Source: Alistipes sp. (GTDB lineage: Bacteria > Bacteroidota > Bacteroidia > Bacteroidales > Rikenellaceae). From it: a DNA stretch of 64,000 nucleotides. The number at the start of each line of letters is the position of its first letter. Position 1 is the first letter of the stretch. Both the position numbers and the translations under genes were made by a program. Positions 35,589 through 44,744 of this stretch are shown here, piece after piece. The notes under the pieces are model-generated. The model made no database searches. It was not told the DNA's origin and saw nothing but the letters and a program-made list of their open reading frames with translations. The stretch lies in contig JAFSBY010000034.1 in assembly GCA_017437045.1 (NCBI GenBank), positions 46,030 through 110,029 on the forward strand, in the 5' to 3' direction.

Positions 35589-35705
35589 ATGAAAACGTTG
35601 GAGAAGTACCTCGCGCCCGAGGTACAGATGTTTGTTATTTCTATCGAAAAGGGCTTTGTGAATTCGATAGAGGATCCGAATGAAAAACCCGAAATCGACT
35701 GGTAG
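35589..35705 (+). CDS. Short 38-residue peptide gene
   Basis: Starts MKTLEKYLAPEVQMF and ends PEIDW before a TAG; it has no signal peptide. Short proteins with a K-Y-x-A-P-E opening are common in Bacteroidales near lipoprotein and C10-peptidase genes, but their function is not known to me. It sits under a good promoter and its TAG is separated by one base from the ATG of the following lipoprotein, so it is the first gene of that transcript. It could be a translated leader or a secreted/cytoplasmic peptide. Confidence 0.6.
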   Translation: MKTLEKYLAPEVQMFVISIEKGFVNSIEDPNEKPEIDW

Positions 35706-35706
35706 G

Positions 35707-36813
35707 ATGAGAAAGTTGTTTATCATTGCATTGCTCTCCACGATGTGGGTGGCGTGCAGTAAGGATCAGACCGCGAGTGACGAGCAGATGGGTGCACCGA
35801 CGATTTATGCCTCTATCGAGGAGCCTTCCACCTCGCGTGTGCAACTCAACGAGCAGAAGCAGACCGTCTGGACGGCCGGTGATGAGATTATCATCTATGA
35901 GCCGGACTAGCTGACCCTCTGGCGGTTCCAAGGCGAGACGGGGGATCGTGGCGGCACCTTCCAACGTGTGGGTAAATATGGCGTTCCCGACAATTATGCT
36001 TCGGTGGGTTTTCAAGGTCATAACGCTCTCTTTTCGAGCCAATCGTTGGTCAGCTACGGAGCCGATGCACAGGGTGGTTTGATCTTTACGCAGATCGAGG
36101 CAACACAAACGTACGAGCCTCACAGCTATGGCGTGAAAGCCAACCTGATGTTCGGCCACAGCGACGACGGCTCCTCCTATTCGTTTATGAACCTGCTTGG
36201 GTATCTGCGTCTGAGCCTCACGGGTGCAAAGAAGGTGCAGAAGATCGAGTTGTGGAGTAATGATAATGAGCAAATGTTGGCCGGTATAGTCTACTTCTCA
36301 CCCAACTCACCGACGCAACTTATGTGGAGCCAGAACTTCGCCTATACGCTCACGCTCGACTGTGGCGAAGGTGTGCAATTGAGTAGCCAGCCAACCGATT
36401 TCTATTTTGCAATGAAGCCCGACGTGTTGGCTAACGGTATTACGGTGCAGGTGTATTTCACCGATGGCAGCTTCATCCCGAAGACAACCGGCAAGAGCAT
36501 CACGATCGAACGCAATGCCATCCAGCCGATGGCAACCTTCTCGACGGGTGACGATCTCGAGTGGCAGACAACCTACATCTGGCACACGGGTAACTATATC
36601 GCTGCGCCGAGGATACTCTATTACCCCTCCACCCCCGCTACTGGTATCATCGAGTGGGGCGATGGATCCACCTCGATGGCCAATATGGAGCAAGATCACG
36701 ATTACACCGACGGCAAACCGTCGCATACGGTGGTAGTGAAGAGCTCTAATGCAGTCGGACTCTCCATCGAGGGGCTGAAGGGGGTAACCAAAATTGATCT
36801 GTCGAATCTTTAA
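35707..36813 (+). pseudogene. Fimbrillin-like lipoprotein interrupted by an in-frame TAG
   Basis: The same frame runs from the ATG at 35707 (signal MRKLFIIALLSTMWVAC) to a TAA at 36811-36813, but a TAG at 35908-35910 follows residue 67. The upstream piece ends TVWTAGDEIIIYEPD and the downstream piece reads on with LTLWRFQGETGDRGGTF, which is exactly the kind of sequence that follows in Bacteroidales fimbrillin-family lipoproteins. Downstream the protein keeps a beta-sandwich-like region with TDGSFIPKTTGKSI and a late PKD-like EWGDGST. A nonsense mutation in one codon, or leaky reading of the amber codon, are the simplest explanations. It is followed 15 bp later by the C10 peptidase. Confidence 0.75.
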
Positions 36814-36828
36814 TACGCACCTTACACC

Positions 36829-38592
36829 ATGAAAAAGCTATTTTCGACTTTTGTTATGCTGTTTATGACAGCTGTGCTGTCGGCTGCTCCGATCGGTGAG
36901 CAACAAGCACGTCGTGTTGCCTCCGACTTTTTCGCGCAGGGTGCGACACGTGCCGCTGCATCTGTTGAGTTGGCTTGGGCCGGCAGTGCGCTGAACGATC
37001 AGGCTCTCTCACGCGCCACAACCGACGAGGCCTTGCTCTATATCTACAACCGCAGCGATCGCAAGGGTTTTGTGATTGTAGCCGGCGAGGAGGGTACGAC
37101 CCCCATTGTAGCTTACTCTCACGACCGAGCCTTCGAGGTGGAGAATATGGCTCCGGGAGCCCGTTTTATACTTGAAGGTTGGCTCAACGAGCTTGCCGCC
37201 TTGCGTCGGGGAAGTTTCAAGGCCGAGCCATTGGCTGCAAGTCGCTCGGTCGGCGAGGTGGTTAAGCACTACGAAACGGCCTTGTGGAACCAAGGTGCCC
37301 CCTACAACAACGAGGTGCCCGTCATTGATGGCAATCGTGCCATCACGGGTTGTGTTGCTACCGCCCTATCAATCCTCTGCTACCACCACCAATACCCCGC
37401 GCAAAGCGTGGGTACGGCCGAGGCCTATACCTATGAGGATCCAGATCGCCAAACGCGCTCGATAGAGGCTTGGCCATTGGGTCACCGTTACGATTACAGC
37501 AAGATGCTGCCCGACTATTCGGCCGGCTATACGACCGAGCAGGCAACTGCCGTGGCAACGTTGATGCACGACATCGGACGTTCGGTGAAGATGAATTACC
37601 ACTATGTGGAGTCGGGAGCCAATGGTGTCAATGCCATTCAAGGCATTGTAGATCACTTCGGTTATTCGAAAAAGGCCTTGATCTTGCAGGGTGACGCCTA
37701 TCGCCGTTCGGAGTGGGCCGATCGTCTGCAGGAGAATATCTCGACCTATGGCCCGACCTACTTCTCGGGACAATCGGATCGCGGAGGACACGCCTTCATC
37801 CTCGATGGATATACGTCGACCGACTATTTCCACATCAACTACGGTTGGGGAGGCATTGATAATGGTTACTACCTGCTGCCCGCCATTGAGTATTCGGGAG
37901 CGCAAGATGCCTTCTTCTACCTCGAACCCGATCCCGATGGCGAATCGAGCTATCAGGATCGTATGGTCCTTTCATCCTATTATGACAGCCAAACGCAGAC
38001 CGTATGTCAAGGTCTTTGGAGCCCTGTAACCAACTTTGAGGTGGGCAATACCTTTGCCGTGCGTCTGGGTCGTATCGTCAATGGCGGATCAACCGACTTT
38101 ACCGGTCAGGTGGGTTTGATGCTGTGCGATAAGCAGGGTACGGTCAAGCAATCTTTGGGCATATTCGCGCTAAGTGCGTGGCCTTCGTATGCAAGCGGCA
38201 TCCTCCCCACGATTGATGTGACGCTTACCGAACCGCTGGTCGAGGGCGATCGTCTGCGCATCTGCTACAAAGGTACCTATTCGTCGGGATGGCAGTGGGC
38301 CCAGCGCGATACGATTGATGTCGTCGATGAGTTGATCCTTATGGCTTCGGCCGAAGAGGCGATCGAGCAGGTGGCCTTCAGTTATATCAAACCCGATAAC
38401 CAATTATCGCTCAACGCTCCTTACCCCATTCAATACACGTTTAAGCGCAAAAGCGATGGCCATGTCATTGCTTCGGGCGCGGGTGCTGCCTATGAGGGTG
38501 TTACGATCGATACGTCGCAATGCGCCAAGGGCGAATATCTGTTGCTGATTGCCTCGGGAGGTGATGCGTACACCTTGGAGGTGGTTCTATAA
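36829..38592 (+). CDS. C10 (streptopain-type) cysteine peptidase
   Basis: A 587-residue secreted cysteine protease of family C10. A signal peptide precedes a prodomain (about residues 20-150) that keeps the enzyme inactive until cleaved. The catalytic domain shows the nucleophile Cys175 in TGCVATALSI, His321 in GGHAFILDG, and the conserved YFHINYGWGG strand, as in SpeB of streptococci and the Bacteroides fragilis homologues. A C-terminal beta-domain of about 220 residues follows. It is the last gene of the peptide/fimbrillin-like cluster and is followed by a terminator. Confidence 0.92.
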   Translation: MKKLFSTFVMLFMTAVLSAAPIGEQQARRVASDFFAQGATRAAASVELAWAGSALNDQALSRATTDEALLYIYNRSDRKGFVIVAGEEGTTPIVAYSHDRAFEVENMAPGARFILEGWLNELAALRRGSFKAEPLAASRSVGEVVKHYETALWNQGAPYNNEVPVIDGNRAITGCVATALSILCYHHQYPAQSVGTAEAYTYEDPDRQTRSIEAWPLGHRYDYSKMLPDYSAGYTTEQATAVATLMHDIGRSVKMNYHYVESGANGVNAIQGIVDHFGYSKKALILQGDAYRRSEWADRLQENISTYGPTYFSGQSDRGGHAFILDGYTSTDYFHINYGWGGIDNGYYLLPAIEYSGAQDAFFYLEPDPDGESSYQDRMVLSSYYDSQTQTVCQGLWSPVTNFEVGNTFAVRLGRIVNGGSTDFTGQVGLMLCDKQGTVKQSLGIFALSAWPSYASGILPTIDVTLTEPLVEGDRLRICYKGTYSSGWQWAQRDTIDVVDELILMASAEEAIEQVAFSYIKPDNQLSLNAPYPIQYTFKRKSDGHVIASGAGAAYEGVTIDTSQCAKGEYLLLIASGGDAYTLEVVL

Positions 38593-38613
38593 CACGACAA
38601 CAAACGCATAAAT

Positions 38614-38646
38614 GCCGAGGTGAGGTTCATACTACCTTACCTCGGC
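38614..38646 (+). terminator. Terminator after the C10 peptidase gene
   Basis: GCCGAGGTGAGG / CCTTACCTCGGC stem with a short loop and a following TTAGTTTTTT. Confidence 0.8.
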
Positions 38647-38688
38647 TTAGTTTTTTATCGAGAATGTTCGAAATATGAAAAAAATTTG

Positions 38689-38696
38689 TATATTTG
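38689..38696 (+). promoter_or_regulatory. -7 box of the DUF4988 lipoprotein gene
   Basis: Exact TATATTTG, giving a leader of about 85 nt. Within it AAGGGTTG (about 38713-38720) and CAACCTTT can pair into an 8-bp hairpin. Confidence 0.6.
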
Positions 38697-38785
38697 CGCC
38701 TTGTTAGGTTAAGAAGGGTTGTAATTCAACCTTTTACACCCTTTACAGCACAAAACGAAAACCCAATTTTAATTTTTTTAACACA

Positions 38786-41731
38786 ATGAAAAACTTGTTC
38801 AACAAACTGGTGGCCGTGCTCTTGATGGCAGCGGCTACGGTAGGTGTTTCGTGTTCGGATTGCGACCACGAGCCCTATGATGACACGGAGATCAAGAACC
38901 AGATTGCCGATCTGTATTCGAAGGTTTCGCAGTTGGAGTCGAAGCTCAACGCCGACATCGCTTCGCTGCAGGGTATGATCAGCGGCCTGGTGACGGTGAC
39001 GGGTCACACCCAGGATGCCAACGGCAACTGGACGATTACGCTCTCGGATGGTACGAAGTTCGTGGTATATGCCGAGTACAAGCCCGAGGCACTGCCCTCG
39101 AACCTGATCTACGTGATGGATCACAATGGCGAGAAGGTATGGGCCGTAATGGGTGCTGATGGTCAGCTGACCCCGATGACCGATGGCGAGGGTAACCCCA
39201 TCCCCGTGGTGCAGAAGATCGAGAATCCCGAGCTCAGCACGAAGGTGGAGGGTGGCTACATCTACATCAGCATCGACGGTGGTGCTACGTGGGTGAAGAC
39301 CGGTATCGAGGCTGTAGAGAACCCCGAGATCACCACCAAAGAGGAGGGTGGCTACATCTACATCAGCATCGACGGTGGTAAGACGTGGATCAAGACGGGT
39401 GTTTCGACGATTAGCGTTGGTGAGGCTCCCGAGCTGGAGACCAAAGTGGAGAACGGTGTGATCTATATCCGCATCAAGGGTTCCGAGGAGTGGATCGAGA
39501 CGGGTGTTTCGGCCGACAACATTGAGGACTTCCTGCCCTCGACGGGTGGCACGGGTGCCGCTTGCTCGTGCAATATCGTAGATGTAGAGTTTGTCTACGA
39601 GGAGAACAACTATGGAGACGAGGTTGCCGTACGTGCTATCTTTACGCTCTCCGATGGTAGCAGCTTTACGGTTGATCTCGACGGTGAGTTTGGCTTTGGC
39701 TTTAGCTATTATGGTTTGCCCGTCGAGAGCCTCTACGTGGCTGTCGGCACCGAGAATACCAATATCATGCTGTGGCAGAACCAACTCGTTGACTTCATCA
39801 AGGAGCTTCCGATGGGTTGGAATGTTTCGTTCTCGGAGCAGAATCTCTATGGCGAGGTTGATCTGACGATCAAAGCTCCTACGGCCGCTGCTATTGAGAG
39901 CGGTGTGGCTGTTGCTGCCGGTGACATCAAACTGATCGGTGTATTCGAGGGTGGCAAGACCGCTATTGCCAAGCTGCACGTAACGACCGAGGCCTTCAAG
40001 ACCGTATCGGTATCGAATGGTCAGGTGCTGATCGAGACGAACGAGGGTGTCGATATGTATACCTATGGTATTCTGCCCGTATCGGAGTACACGGCCGAGT
40101 CGGTGAAGAATACGCTCGAGACGACCTACCTGCCCAACGGTCTGTGGTGGGGCTGGGAGGCTCCCTATCACGCTGCCTATAACGAGTCGGTGATTAACGA
40201 GTCGGCAGCAACGATCTATGGTCAGGAGTTGACGGCCGGTGTTGAGTATGTATTGTGGGTTGCCCTGCTGAAAGAGGAGCAGGAAGGCTGGGATTACGTT
40301 TACTCGTTGGCTTCGGACTTCTCGACGGTGAACTTCTCGCAGATCTTGGTTGAGGCCGAGGCTACGAACATCTCGTTCAACGACATTACCGTGAAGATCA
40401 ATTTCCAAGGCTTCGATCGCTACTATGGTGGTGCTGTGCTGTCGAACTATTTCGAAGCAGAGAGCCAGCTGGCGATGATCAACAATGCCTTCAAAATGGG
40501 CTTTGAAAACTCGCTGACGACCTATGTAAATGATGCTCCGACCTTCGAGGGTTCGTTGAAGTCTTTCCCCTGTGCCGATTTCAACGAAATCAGCTTCAAT
40601 ACGAGCTACACGTTCTGGGTTATTCCGGTCGAGGAGGGTAAGACCGAGTATGCCGCCGAGGATATGCGCGTATTCGAGTGGACGACGAAGAATGTGACTG
40701 CCGGTGGTTCGCTCCAGGTTGCACCCAATACTGCCATAGAGCCGACCATTGATTTCAGCTCGATTTCGGTCTATTTGACGCCCGATGCTGCTGCTGTGTC
40801 TTCGTACTACAAGTTCTATAAGAGCTCGGAGCTGCCGGCTGAGGACCAACTGGTAGCAGAGCTGCTGACCAGCGGTGTGGGTATCTCGGCCGATATTCCT
40901 GCAATGGCTTATGATCTGGAGTCGGATACGGAGTACACGCTGGCCGCCCTTGCCGTAGATAGCGAGGGCAAGTATGGTGAGGTTTGCACCTTCGTTTATA
41001 AAACGCTGGGAGTAACCTTCAGTGAGACCTTCACGCTGTCGATCGAGCGCGGTACGATCGCGTCGCCCTTTGAGGCTGCAACGAAGGCCAGCTTCAAGCC
41101 GACGGTTGCAGGTGGTACGGCAACGGAGTACTACTATTTCAACTTGACCGATGCCGAGATTGCTAATTGGGGTAGTGACGAGGCTATTGCCAAGGAGCTG
41201 GTGCTCAACGAGCAATGGTCGCGTAAAGTCGTACGTTCGACGGCTTTGGATACGAATGGTTGTTTCACGGTTCAGAATCTGAAGGCCGGTACGCAGTATA
41301 CGCTCTTTATCGTCGCAACGGATGGTGAAGCGTATACCAAGATGCAGAAGATGACCTACACGCCGCAACTCGACGTGAAGATCATCCCCGCTACGGATGC
41401 CGCTTGGGAGAGCTCGAAACCGACTGTGACGATCAACACGGCAGAGAAGTCGGGTTACAGCTATTCGGTGAACTATACGGTGACGCCGGCTGCCGGCACG
41501 AAGGTCGATGGTGGTCACTTTATGAACGTCTACACCAACGGCAAATCGGCCGAGGAGCTGCTCTCTTATATGATGACTGCTACGGCATCATATCACTACG
41601 TAACGGCCATCGAGACGGAGCAGACCTATGCGAAGAGCTTCAACGTGACCAGTGCTGCAATCTGGGTAACGTGGACCGACGCCGAGGGTAACTACTACGA
41701 GCCGATGAAGGTAGAGGTTACGGTCGAGTAA
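38786..41731 (+). CDS. DUF4988 surface lipoprotein with internal repeats
   Basis: A 981-residue lipoprotein: signal MKNLFNKLVAVLLMAAATVGVSC, an early coiled coil (EIKNQIADLYSKVSQLESKL), and the DUF4988-type beta domain (NWTITLSDGTKFVVY). Residues about 145-245 contain two-and-a-half copies of a 32-residue module built on GGYIYISIDGG-x-TW; the first two share a 36-nt identical stretch at 39248 and 39344. The rest resembles tandem Ig/fibronectin-like beta domains. No catalytic motif was found; surface adhesion or glycan recognition is possible. Confidence 0.83.
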   Translation: MKNLFNKLVAVLLMAAATVGVSCSDCDHEPYDDTEIKNQIADLYSKVSQLESKLNADIASLQGMISGLVTVTGHTQDANGNWTITLSDGTKFVVYAEYKPEALPSNLIYVMDHNGEKVWAVMGADGQLTPMTDGEGNPIPVVQKIENPELSTKVEGGYIYISIDGGATWVKTGIEAVENPEITTKEEGGYIYISIDGGKTWIKTGVSTISVGEAPELETKVENGVIYIRIKGSEEWIETGVSADNIEDFLPSTGGTGAACSCNIVDVEFVYEENNYGDEVAVRAIFTLSDGSSFTVDLDGEFGFGFSYYGLPVESLYVAVGTENTNIMLWQNQLVDFIKELPMGWNVSFSEQNLYGEVDLTIKAPTAAAIESGVAVAAGDIKLIGVFEGGKTAIAKLHVTTEAFKTVSVSNGQVLIETNEGVDMYTYGILPVSEYTAESVKNTLETTYLPNGLWWGWEAPYHAAYNESVINESAATIYGQELTAGVEYVLWVALLKEEQEGWDYVYSLASDFSTVNFSQILVEAEATNISFNDITVKINFQGFDRYYGGAVLSNYFEAESQLAMINNAFKMGFENSLTTYVNDAPTFEGSLKSFPCADFNEISFNTSYTFWVIPVEEGKTEYAAEDMRVFEWTTKNVTAGGSLQVAPNTAIEPTIDFSSISVYLTPDAAAVSSYYKFYKSSELPAEDQLVAELLTSGVGISADIPAMAYDLESDTEYTLAALAVDSEGKYGEVCTFVYKTLGVTFSETFTLSIERGTIASPFEAATKASFKPTVAGGTATEYYYFNLTDAEIANWGSDEAIAKELVLNEQWSRKVVRSTALDTNGCFTVQNLKAGTQYTLFIVATDGEAYTKMQKMTYTPQLDVKIIPATDAAWESSKPTVTINTAEKSGYSYSVNYTVTPAAGTKVDGGHFMNVYTNGKSAEELLSYMMTATASYHYVTAIETEQTYAKSFNVTSAAIWVTWTDAEGNYYEPMKVEVTVE
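39248..39379 (+). repeat. Intragenic 96-bp repeat
   Basis: A 36-nt stretch encoding EGGYIYISIDGG occurs at 39248-39283 and identically at 39344-39379, 96 bp apart (32 codons). Low divergence suggests a recent duplication. Confidence 0.85.
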
Positions 41732-41751
41732 TCGCCTCGTTTCTCAATAAC

Positions 41752-41791
41752 AAAAAAGGCTGTCCAGATAAATGTTTGGACAGCCTTTTTT
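41752..41791. terminator. Bidirectional GGCTGTC-type terminator
   Basis: AAAAAAGGCTGTCCA / TGGACAGCCTTTTTT, a 15-bp stem between the DUF4988 gene and converging cydB. Confidence 0.85.
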
Positions 41792-41864
41792 GTGTTTATG
41801 GTTGAAGGTTGGTGCAACCCAAGCAAGCGCCGTTTGCTGCTTTTTTGCGATGTGGTTGCGTTGA

Positions 41865-43007
41865 TTAGTATTTCTCGGATTGATTCAGTTCGTCGGTTGT
41901 CAGCGACTGCTTATCCATCTTGCGCCAGAAATAGGCGATATAGGCCAAGACAAAGGGGATCACGAGCGATACAACGGCCATCGTGCGGAGGGTAAATTCA
42001 CTCGAACAACTATTGGCCAGTGTGAGCGACGATTGCAGATCGGCCGTCGAGGGATAATAGGCTGTGCCGTTGTAGCCGGCGATCAGGAAGAGAGCCATCA
42101 CGGCAAAGACCGTTCCCGGTGCGGCTAACCAGATGCCACGTGTGTAGGTCGCTTTGCGCAGGGTCATCACCACACCGGCCACGAGCAATACGGCACCGAT
42201 CAGCAGCAACGCCAGCACGATGGGCATTTGCAGCAGGTTGTGGAGATATTTCCCGCTCTCCAGATAGACCGAGCCTTGACCATCGACGGCAAAGCCCTCC
42301 ATCGTGACAAGTTGTGCAACGACGATCACGAAGAGCAGCAGGAAGGCTCCAAAACTGAAGCGCAGGCTGCGACGCAGGCGCGGCAGGAGCTGTGTGTCGG
42401 CGACGTTGTTGATCAGGTAGAGTGCGCCGAGTGTGATGGCGAGGAACATCACCATCAGACCAAACTCGACGTTGAAGGGGTTGGCTACGGCCTCCAGACC
42501 GTGCCACTCGGTAGCCCAACGGCTGATCACCGGAGCGGCGATATCTCCTACGGCGGCCTTATTGATCACGAATGGCGAGCCGGTAAAGAAGGTGCCGACT
42601 GCCGTGCCGATGAGCAGTGGTGCCAGACAACCGTTGAGGGTCAGGAAGATGCGGAAGGCCTTCTTGCCGATCAGATTGCCCGCCTTGCTCTGGAACTCAT
42701 ACGAGACAGCCTGGAAAACAAAGGTGATGAGGATCAAGATCCATACCCAGTAAGCTCCGCCGAAACTCGTGCTGTAGAAGAGCGGGAACGAGGCAAAGAA
42801 GGCACCACCGAAGGTGACCAACGTGGTGAAGGTGAGCTCCCATTTGCGGCCCGTAGAATTGACGATCAGGGCGCGATCCTCTTCGTTGCGACCGGCCAAA
42901 AAGATCAGCGCGTTGCCCCCCTGCACGAAGAGCAGAAAGACGAGCAAACCTCCCAGAAGGGCGATTAAAAACCACCAATAATGCTGTAAAAAATCGTAGG
43001 TTATCAT
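41865..43007 (-). CDS. cydB: Cytochrome bd ubiquinol oxidase subunit II
   Basis: The 380-residue second subunit of the high-affinity quinol oxidase, with about eight transmembrane helices starting YWWFLIALLGGLLVFLLFVQGG and the recurrent W-residue helices of CydB. It partners CydA, 15 bp upstream, and together they reduce oxygen while oxidising menaquinol, allowing life in nanaerobic conditions. Confidence 0.95.
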   Translation of the reverse strand: MITYDFLQHYWWFLIALLGGLLVFLLFVQGGNALIFLAGRNEEDRALIVNSTGRKWELTFTTLVTFGGAFFASFPLFYSTSFGGAYWVWILILITFVFQAVSYEFQSKAGNLIGKKAFRIFLTLNGCLAPLLIGTAVGTFFTGSPFVINKAAVGDIAAPVISRWATEWHGLEAVANPFNVEFGLMVMFLAITLGALYLINNVADTQLLPRLRRSLRFSFGAFLLLFVIVVAQLVTMEGFAVDGQGSVYLESGKYLHNLLQMPIVLALLLIGAVLLVAGVVMTLRKATYTRGIWLAAPGTVFAVMALFLIAGYNGTAYYPSTADLQSSLTLANSCSSEFTLRTMAVVSLVIPFVLAYIAYFWRKMDKQSLTTDELNQSEKY

Positions 43008-43022
43008 AGTTTTTAGGTAGCT

Positions 43023-44510
43023 TTATTCGTTTTCAATTTGCGGACCCTTTTGGATGGCCTTCATCAAGATGCGCAGTTCGATGGCCAGGAAGAGGGTGAA
43101 GATGGCCACAAAGAGGAAGAAGGTGGTCTGTACAGCCCCGACGCTTACGCTCGATATGGCCGCTTTTACGGGCAGCAGCCCCTCGATGACCCAGGGCTGG
43201 CGACCCACCTCAGCGACGATCCAACCGGCTTGTCCGGCTATATAGACCAACGGAATGGCCAGAATAGCGGCGCGCAGCAACCACTTCATTTCGGGCAGTC
43301 GATTGCGACGTTCGGCCCACAAGACAAGGAACATCATCAGCAGCAACAGACCGCCCACACCAACCATGACGCGGAAGGCCCAATAGATGAGTGTGATGGG
43401 CGGGACGAGCTCCTCGCGCGAGTCGATGTACCCATAGCCAAAGTAGGGCATGTGCTCCTCGAGCACCTTGCGAGCCTCGGCAGCCACCGCCGGATCGCTC
43501 TCCTTGTTGGCGCGATAGGTACCAAAGGCTTCGATTGCCAGCTTGCCTCGGGCGATCTTCTCCTCGGCCGAGGGGTAGGTCTCACCCTCCGGCGTAGTGT
43601 ATCCATCCAGCAGGTTGTTGATGCCGGGGACATAACCATCCAGATCGTGGGTGGCCAAGATCGACAACATGCCCGGAATCTCTACGCCCGGCACGATCGA
43701 GAAGGGGGCACGTTCGCCACCCTGCTCCAAGCCCTCGGCTGCGGCGAGTTTCATGGGCTGGTATTTGGCCACGTGCACACCCGAGCTGTCGCCGCTCAAC
43801 ATGACGGCAAAGGTGCCGAGGATGCCCACGATGGCCGCCACGCGAATGCTGGCCATGGCAAAGCGACGCTCCCGCTTTTTGAGCAGGTACCAACAGCTGA
43901 TGCCGATCACGAAGATCGCGCCGGTCATCCAGCCGCTAAAGACCGAGTGGAAGAACTTTGAAATGGCAACGGGGTTGAGCACCAAGGCCCAAAAATCGAC
44001 CATTTCGTGGCGTACGGTGTCGGGATTGAACTCCATGCCGACGGGGTGTTGCATCCAGGCATTGGCCACCAAGATCCATACGGCCGAGATTGCTGCACCG
44101 ATGCCCGTCAGCCAGGTGGCCGCCAAGTGAACCCGTTTGCTCACCTTCTCCCAGCCGAAGAACATCACGGCAAAGAAGGTGGCCTCCATGAAGAAGGCAA
44201 AGATGCCCTCGATGGCAAGCGGGGCACCGAAGATGTCCCCGACAAACCAGGAGTAGTTGCTCCAATTCGTGCCAAATTCAAATTCGAGGATGATGCCGGT
44301 GGCGATACCGACCGCAAAATTGATGGCGAAGAGCTTCATCCAGAATTTGGTAACCTTTTTCCAGAATTCATCCCCTTTGACAACATAGAGGGTCTCCATG
44401 ACGGCCACGATAACCGCCAGACCGAGGGTCAGGGGGACGAAAATCCAGTGATACCCGGCCGTGAGTGCAAATTGCAGCCGCGACCAATCGACTAATGCGG
44501 ATTCTACCAT
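43023..44510 (-). CDS. cydA: Cytochrome bd ubiquinol oxidase subunit I
   Basis: The 495-residue haem subunit. It opens with LQFALTAGYHWIFVPLTLGL, which includes a haem-ligating His, and contains KYQPMKLAAAEGL with the quinol-site Lys/Glu. The long Q-loop (about residues 235-375: GVEIPGMLSILATHDLDG onward) points to the long-loop class of bd oxidases. It follows the DUF4492 gene and precedes cydB. Confidence 0.96.
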   Translation of the reverse strand: MVESALVDWSRLQFALTAGYHWIFVPLTLGLAVIVAVMETLYVVKGDEFWKKVTKFWMKLFAINFAVGIATGIILEFEFGTNWSNYSWFVGDIFGAPLAIEGIFAFFMEATFFAVMFFGWEKVSKRVHLAATWLTGIGAAISAVWILVANAWMQHPVGMEFNPDTVRHEMVDFWALVLNPVAISKFFHSVFSGWMTGAIFVIGISCWYLLKKRERRFAMASIRVAAIVGILGTFAVMLSGDSSGVHVAKYQPMKLAAAEGLEQGGERAPFSIVPGVEIPGMLSILATHDLDGYVPGINNLLDGYTTPEGETYPSAEEKIARGKLAIEAFGTYRANKESDPAVAAEARKVLEEHMPYFGYGYIDSREELVPPITLIYWAFRVMVGVGGLLLLMMFLVLWAERRNRLPEMKWLLRAAILAIPLVYIAGQAGWIVAEVGRQPWVIEGLLPVKAAISSVSVGAVQTTFFLFVAIFTLFLAIELRILMKAIQKGPQIENE

Positions 44511-44522
44511 AGTGTGATACGT

Positions 44523-44744
44523 TTAGTGTGTTGTTAGATCGTTGTTTGTGAGTTGTTGTTCGATGTATTCGATGCGTTGCTCTTCGTTCATGCCCGCCAG
44601 CGTGGGGCGGAAGAAAAAGAGGCGAAGAACGGCAAACAGAATGATGATTTTGAGCAGGATAAGCCACCATAGTTGCCTGCCCCATGTCATGCTTTTGAAT
44701 CCCTCCAAATAGAAGTTGTATATGGCAAGAAAAGCGTTTTTCAT
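44523..44744 (-). CDS. DUF4492 small membrane protein
   Basis: A 73-residue protein, MKNAFLAIYNFYLEGFKSM then one hydrophobic segment (LWWLILLKIIILFAVLRLFFF) and a short charged tail. This family regularly precedes cydAB in Bacteroidetes and may be a small accessory subunit, in the way E. coli CydX assists the bd oxidase; that analogy is inference. The start is placed at 44744 because the upstream frame runs through the repeat-rich spacer. cydA begins 12 bp after its stop. Confidence 0.8.
   Translation of the reverse strand: MKNAFLAIYNFYLEGFKSMTWGRQLWWLILLKIIILFAVLRLFFFRPTLAGMNEEQRIEYIEQQLTNNDLTTH

Noticed and set aside
38726-41518. A 930-codon frame on the - strand opposite the DUF4988 lipoprotein
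   Set aside because: Mirror frame with no recognisable domain; the + strand gene has a lipobox, promoter and terminator.
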